8,237 nucleotides of DNA from Pseudomonadota bacterium (GTDB taxonomy: Bacteria > Pseudomonadota > Alphaproteobacteria > Paracaedibacterales > CAIULA01): contig JAJZHT010000044.1 in assembly GCA_021804455.1 (NCBI GenBank), positions 1 through 8,237 of the forward strand, read 5' to 3'. The translations under genes and the position numbers were made by a program. The notes under the pieces are model-generated. The model was not told the origin of the DNA. It made no database searches and worked only from the letters and a program-made list of their open reading frames with translations. Positions 6,267 to 8,237 of the stretch are shown here, piece by piece. The first letter of the stretch is position 1; each line of letters begins with the position of its first letter.

Positions 6267-7246
6267 CGATCATCTTGAATGGGCAACAAAGCATAAAGGG
6301 TTCCACGAACATTCATTTGTCCAGCGCAGCGTTCAGCGCTATCCCCAAACCCCCAAAAATAATCTCCCCTTAAACCTCCCTTAATGGCCCCTCCTGTATC
6401 CTGAGCAACCATAAGATGTTGAAGCCGTGAATTCTTTTGTTCAGGATGGGGAAGATCAACCCACATCAGCCTCCCCAAAGGATGGTAGACTGGATCAACA
6501 GCCAGACTGCGTTGGGGTGTCAAAGGAACTCCTTGGGTACCCAGGGGCCCTTCCCCTGTTAAAAGTTTAAAGAACACATAAGAAGTATTTTCCGACATCA
6601 AGGATTCGGATTCTGCAGGATGTTCTCGCAACCATGTTTGTAAAGTTTGAAGAGTAACCTCAGAGGCTGCCATAATACCCCGTTTGACCAAAGTTCTGCC
6701 AATTGCATAATAAGGATGCTGGTTCGTCCCGTCATACCCTAGGTGCAGAATTTCACCATTCTCTAAACAAACCCTGCCAGAGCCCTGAATTTGCAAGAAA
6801 AAAGCCCCTATGGGGTCATCCACCCATACCAATTCTAAATTTTTCCCCGTCAAGGCCCCATTTACAATATCTTGACGTGGAATTCTGGTGGGAAAGGGAG
6901 GAAGCTTATAAAGAGGAGTTTGATAAGATCCGTAACACTTTAAAGACCCCCTTAATAACGGTTCATAATACCCTGTAAAAAAAGCCTCTGTTTGTTCGCC
7001 AAAACTAAGACGATGAGGAATAAAGAATTTTTTCAACACTTGACGCCAAAAGACTTCGTCTTTCTGATGTGACCAAAGTTTAGAAACTTCCTGATAAAAT
7101 AAGAAAGGGCTCTCATGGTCGAAGGATTGCTGTTTTTCTAAAACAATTTTTGCTGAGGCAAGAAGGGCCGGAACAGCGTCCAGGATAGTGTCATCATTCC
7201 AACCTGGAAGCTCCTCAAAGGCCACAGCAGAAAATTGCAAAACCAT
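6263..7246 (-). CDS. mltA: Membrane-bound lytic murein transglycosylase A-like (MltA)
   Basis: MltA enzymes cut the MurNAc-GlcNAc bond of peptidoglycan with 1,6-anhydro product formation. I start this 327-residue protein at the ATG at 7246, which shares its A with the upstream TAA (TAATG), rather than at a TTG 45 bp upstream. Motifs are FFTGYYEP (89-96), ELVWVDDPIGAFFLQIQGSG (138-157), HPYYAIGR (177-184), and a C-terminal 3D domain with AVDPVYHPLG (249-258), AQDTGGAIKG (281-290) and RGDYFWGFG (293-301); D283 corresponds by motif to the catalytic aspartate in E. coli MltA. The segment between YQTPLYKLP and GALTGKNLELVW is short: roughly 30 residues fewer than in longer MltA proteins. No signal peptide or lipobox is visible from either start. 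It overlaps smr by 4 bp and follows the Tim44-like gene. Family certain; location uncertain. Confidence 0.93.
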   Translation of the reverse strand: MVLQFSAVAFEELPGWNDDTILDAVPALLASAKIVLEKQQSFDHESPFLFYQEVSKLWSHQKDEVFWRQVLKKFFIPHRLSFGEQTEAFFTGYYEPLLRGSLKCYGSYQTPLYKLPPFPTRIPRQDIVNGALTGKNLELVWVDDPIGAFFLQIQGSGRVCLENGEILHLGYDGTNQHPYYAIGRTLVKRGIMAASEVTLQTLQTWLREHPAESESLMSENTSYVFFKLLTGEGPLGTQGVPLTPQRSLAVDPVYHPLGRLMWVDLPHPEQKNSRLQHLMVAQDTGGAIKGGLRGDYFWGFGDSAERCAGQMNVRGTLYALLPIQDDR

Positions 7247-7908
7247 TATTTTTGTTGAAGAGTATCGGTGGAGGTTCGAACCAAGAGCCAAGTGGGTACT
7301 TTAGATTTTAGGGCGCGTTCAAATGTCCAGACATCCCCAACAGGAATTTTAATACGGGCTGGATTATCAAGACTCTCTCCCTGCTGGTTAAATGTAGCGA
7401 TCATCTGTTCGCTTTTAAAACGCACAGTAATTTGTGCCTTTTTGTTGTTAATATCAACCGAGACAATCTCGGATTGTAGGGAGTCAATTTCAACCTGTTG
7501 CGTCAAGCCCTTTGATTTTCTTTCTTCTACGGCTAAACGAAATTGGTCATAGACTGTTTCATCCAACAAATTTTTAAGGGTGTTCAAATTGCCCTGACTA
7601 AACGCTTTAATAATTAAAATAAAGGCTTGATCGGCGGCTCTTAAAAAAGATCTTTCCTCAAAATTTTCAAAGGATTCCCTAAGCTTCTGTAACTGTCTTT
7701 GCAGCAAAGGGATTGATGCATCCTCTTGCATGATTTTACTGGAGGGTCGAGAGAGAACCACAATGTTACTGTCCTCTTCAGGGATGCTGAATTGTCTTTG
7801 AACACTTTTCTCGTCGTATTCTTTTTCATGCCCGGTACGAGTCCCTAAAACACTCCACAAACGAAAAAAAAGATATCCTGCCAAAATCGCAAAAATAACA
7901 ATTTCCAT
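7246..7908 (-). CDS. Tim44-like domain inner-membrane protein
   Basis: This 220-residue protein has one N-terminal transmembrane helix (about 2-20), then the short motif GTRTGHE (22-28), a charged linker (28-75), and a C-terminal Tim44 domain. The domain shows LRAADQAFILIIKAFSQGN (89-107), LKNLLDETVYDQF (111-123) and GDVWTFERALKSKVPTWLLV (191-210), all in the form seen in alphaproteobacterial Tim44-like proteins. Related proteins (called TimA in Caulobacter studies on the origin of mitochondrial import) are peripheral or integral inner-membrane proteins; their bacterial job is not settled. The ATG at 7908 has AGGGTGG (7916-7922) upstream. It is the first gene of the operon with mltA and smr, its TAA overlapping the mltA ATG. 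The fxsA/secB genes often found on this gene's upstream side in relatives are not visible within 240 bp. Confidence 0.9.
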   Translation of the reverse strand: MEIVIFAILAGYLFFRLWSVLGTRTGHEKEYDEKSVQRQFSIPEEDSNIVVLSRPSSKIMQEDASIPLLQRQLQKLRESFENFEERSFLRAADQAFILIIKAFSQGNLNTLKNLLDETVYDQFRLAVEERKSKGLTQQVEIDSLQSEIVSVDINNKKAQITVRFKSEQMIATFNQQGESLDNPARIKIPVGDVWTFERALKSKVPTWLLVRTSTDTLQQK

Positions 7909-8153
7909 AACGTAACCACCCTATTTCTTGTAATTTATCATATCGATAATTATGTCTTTAATAAACAGATTTTGAGGGAGACATCCTTCCACTTAAGACT
8001 TTTCGTCCCTGGAAATTTTTTCTGAACCGCCGTTTCAAAAAAAGCTTTAACGTTTTTGTGTTGGTACGTCTAACGCTCCAATGAAAAAACATACTCCTAA
8101 AATGACAAAAGTTGGCGAAGTTTTTAAGAAAATATTTGAATGAAATTTAAAGG
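7909..8153. other. Intergenic region between the tRNA and the Tim44-like gene
   Basis: These 245 bases hold no gene I can support. They must contain the promoter for the minus-strand Tim44-mltA-smr operon or a read-through path from the tRNA, which lies upstream on the same strand. I looked for -35/-10 pairs and found only weak ones, such as TATGAT near 7938-7943 on the minus strand with a poor -35. A near-palindrome TTATC-N5-GATAA lies at 7935-7949 and overlaps that region; it might be an operator. Two small ORFs (20 codons on plus at 8081, 44 codons on minus from 8092) are discussed under rejected items. No clear terminator follows the tRNA. Confidence 0.5.
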
Positions 8154-8237
8154 TGGTGCCCTCGGGGAGACTCGAACTCCCACATCCTTGCAGATAGTAG
8201 ATTTTGAGTCTACCGCGTCTACCAATTCCGCCACAAG
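8154..8237 (-). tRNA. tRNA-Leu(CAA), 5' end cut by the window edge
   Basis: On the minus strand this is a class II tRNA. Visible parts are the acceptor start ...CTTG, the D arm with TGGCGGAATTGGTAGACGC, the anticodon stem GTAGA/TCTAC around the loop CTCAAAA with anticodon CAA, a long variable arm of about 15 nt, the T arm GGGAG-TTCGAGT-CTCCC, and the acceptor 3' strand CGAGGGC followed by the discriminator A and an encoded CCA (8154-8156). The acceptor pairing predicts that the first three bases (GCC) lie just beyond 8237, so the full gene would be about 87 nt. The CAA anticodon reads the UUG leucine codon. The Leu identity rests on anticodon, long variable arm and A73. Confidence 0.93.

Noticed and set aside
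7246..7291. TTG start for mltA 45 bp upstream of the ATG
   Set aside because: It overlaps the Tim44-like gene, lacks a Shine-Dalgarno, and adds neither a signal peptide nor conserved residues; the TAATG start is better.
7958..8092. Minus-strand 44-codon basic ORF (ATG at 8092) with AGGAG just upstream
   Set aside because: The AGGAG is only one base from the ATG, too close for normal initiation, and the peptide resembles no known small basic protein.
8081..8143. Plus-strand 20-codon ORF starting MKKHTPKM
   Set aside because: No Shine-Dalgarno and too short to judge without comparative data.
1..8237. CRISPR arrays, insertion sequences, prophage or toxin-antitoxin genes
   Set aside because: I looked for regular direct repeats, transposase-like motifs and small paired genes and found none.

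Overview
The window looks like ordinary chromosome from an alphaproteobacterium with moderately AT-rich DNA (roughly 40-45% G+C by eye). Three things point that way. There is the rpsB-tsf-pyrH-frr order. There is a three-gene cluster of a Tim44-like membrane protein, an MltA lytic transglycosylase and an Smr-domain protein, which I know mainly from alphaproteobacteria. The proteins themselves are also alphaproteobacterial in style. The base composition, the ProP-like MFS transporter beside housekeeping genes and the divergent UMP kinase would fit a host-associated lineage such as Holosporales/Paracaedibacter-like bacteria, but this placement is inference.

Layout: positions 1-310 hold no recognisable gene but begin with a compact AT-rich repeat element (20-58). 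A YebC-family translation factor is on the minus strand (311-1060). It diverges across a 113-bp spacer from a 12-helix MFS transporter on the plus strand (1174-2481). After a 132-bp spacer that is probably an rpsB 5' leader come rpsB, an intrinsic terminator, tsf, pyrH and frr, all on the plus strand (2614-5745). The frr stop lies 2 bp from the stop of a convergent minus-strand operon. Read 5' to 3', that operon is Tim44-like (7908-7246), mltA (7246-6263) and smr (6266-5748), with stop/start overlaps TAATG and ATGA. The last 240 bp before the right edge contain no convincing gene, and the window ends in a minus-strand tRNA-Leu(CAA) missing about three 5' bases.

How the genes work together: rpsB, tsf, pyrH and frr supply small-subunit assembly, EF-Tu recycling, UMP phosphorylation and ribosome recycling, so this is a translation/growth operon. 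YebC also acts on the ribosome. The minus-strand operon combines an inner-membrane Tim44-domain protein with a peptidoglycan-cleaving enzyme and a probable nucleic-acid-binding Smr protein; the overlaps imply coupled expression, but their shared job is unknown.

I found no clearly new biological system. The items most worth a second look are the phased TTTGTTAA/TTAA element at the left edge, the rpsB leader with alternative pairings, the terminator inside the rpsB-tsf operon, an MltA with no visible export signal, the unusual 5' end and N-terminal insertion of pyrH, and the loss of uppS/cdsA after frr.
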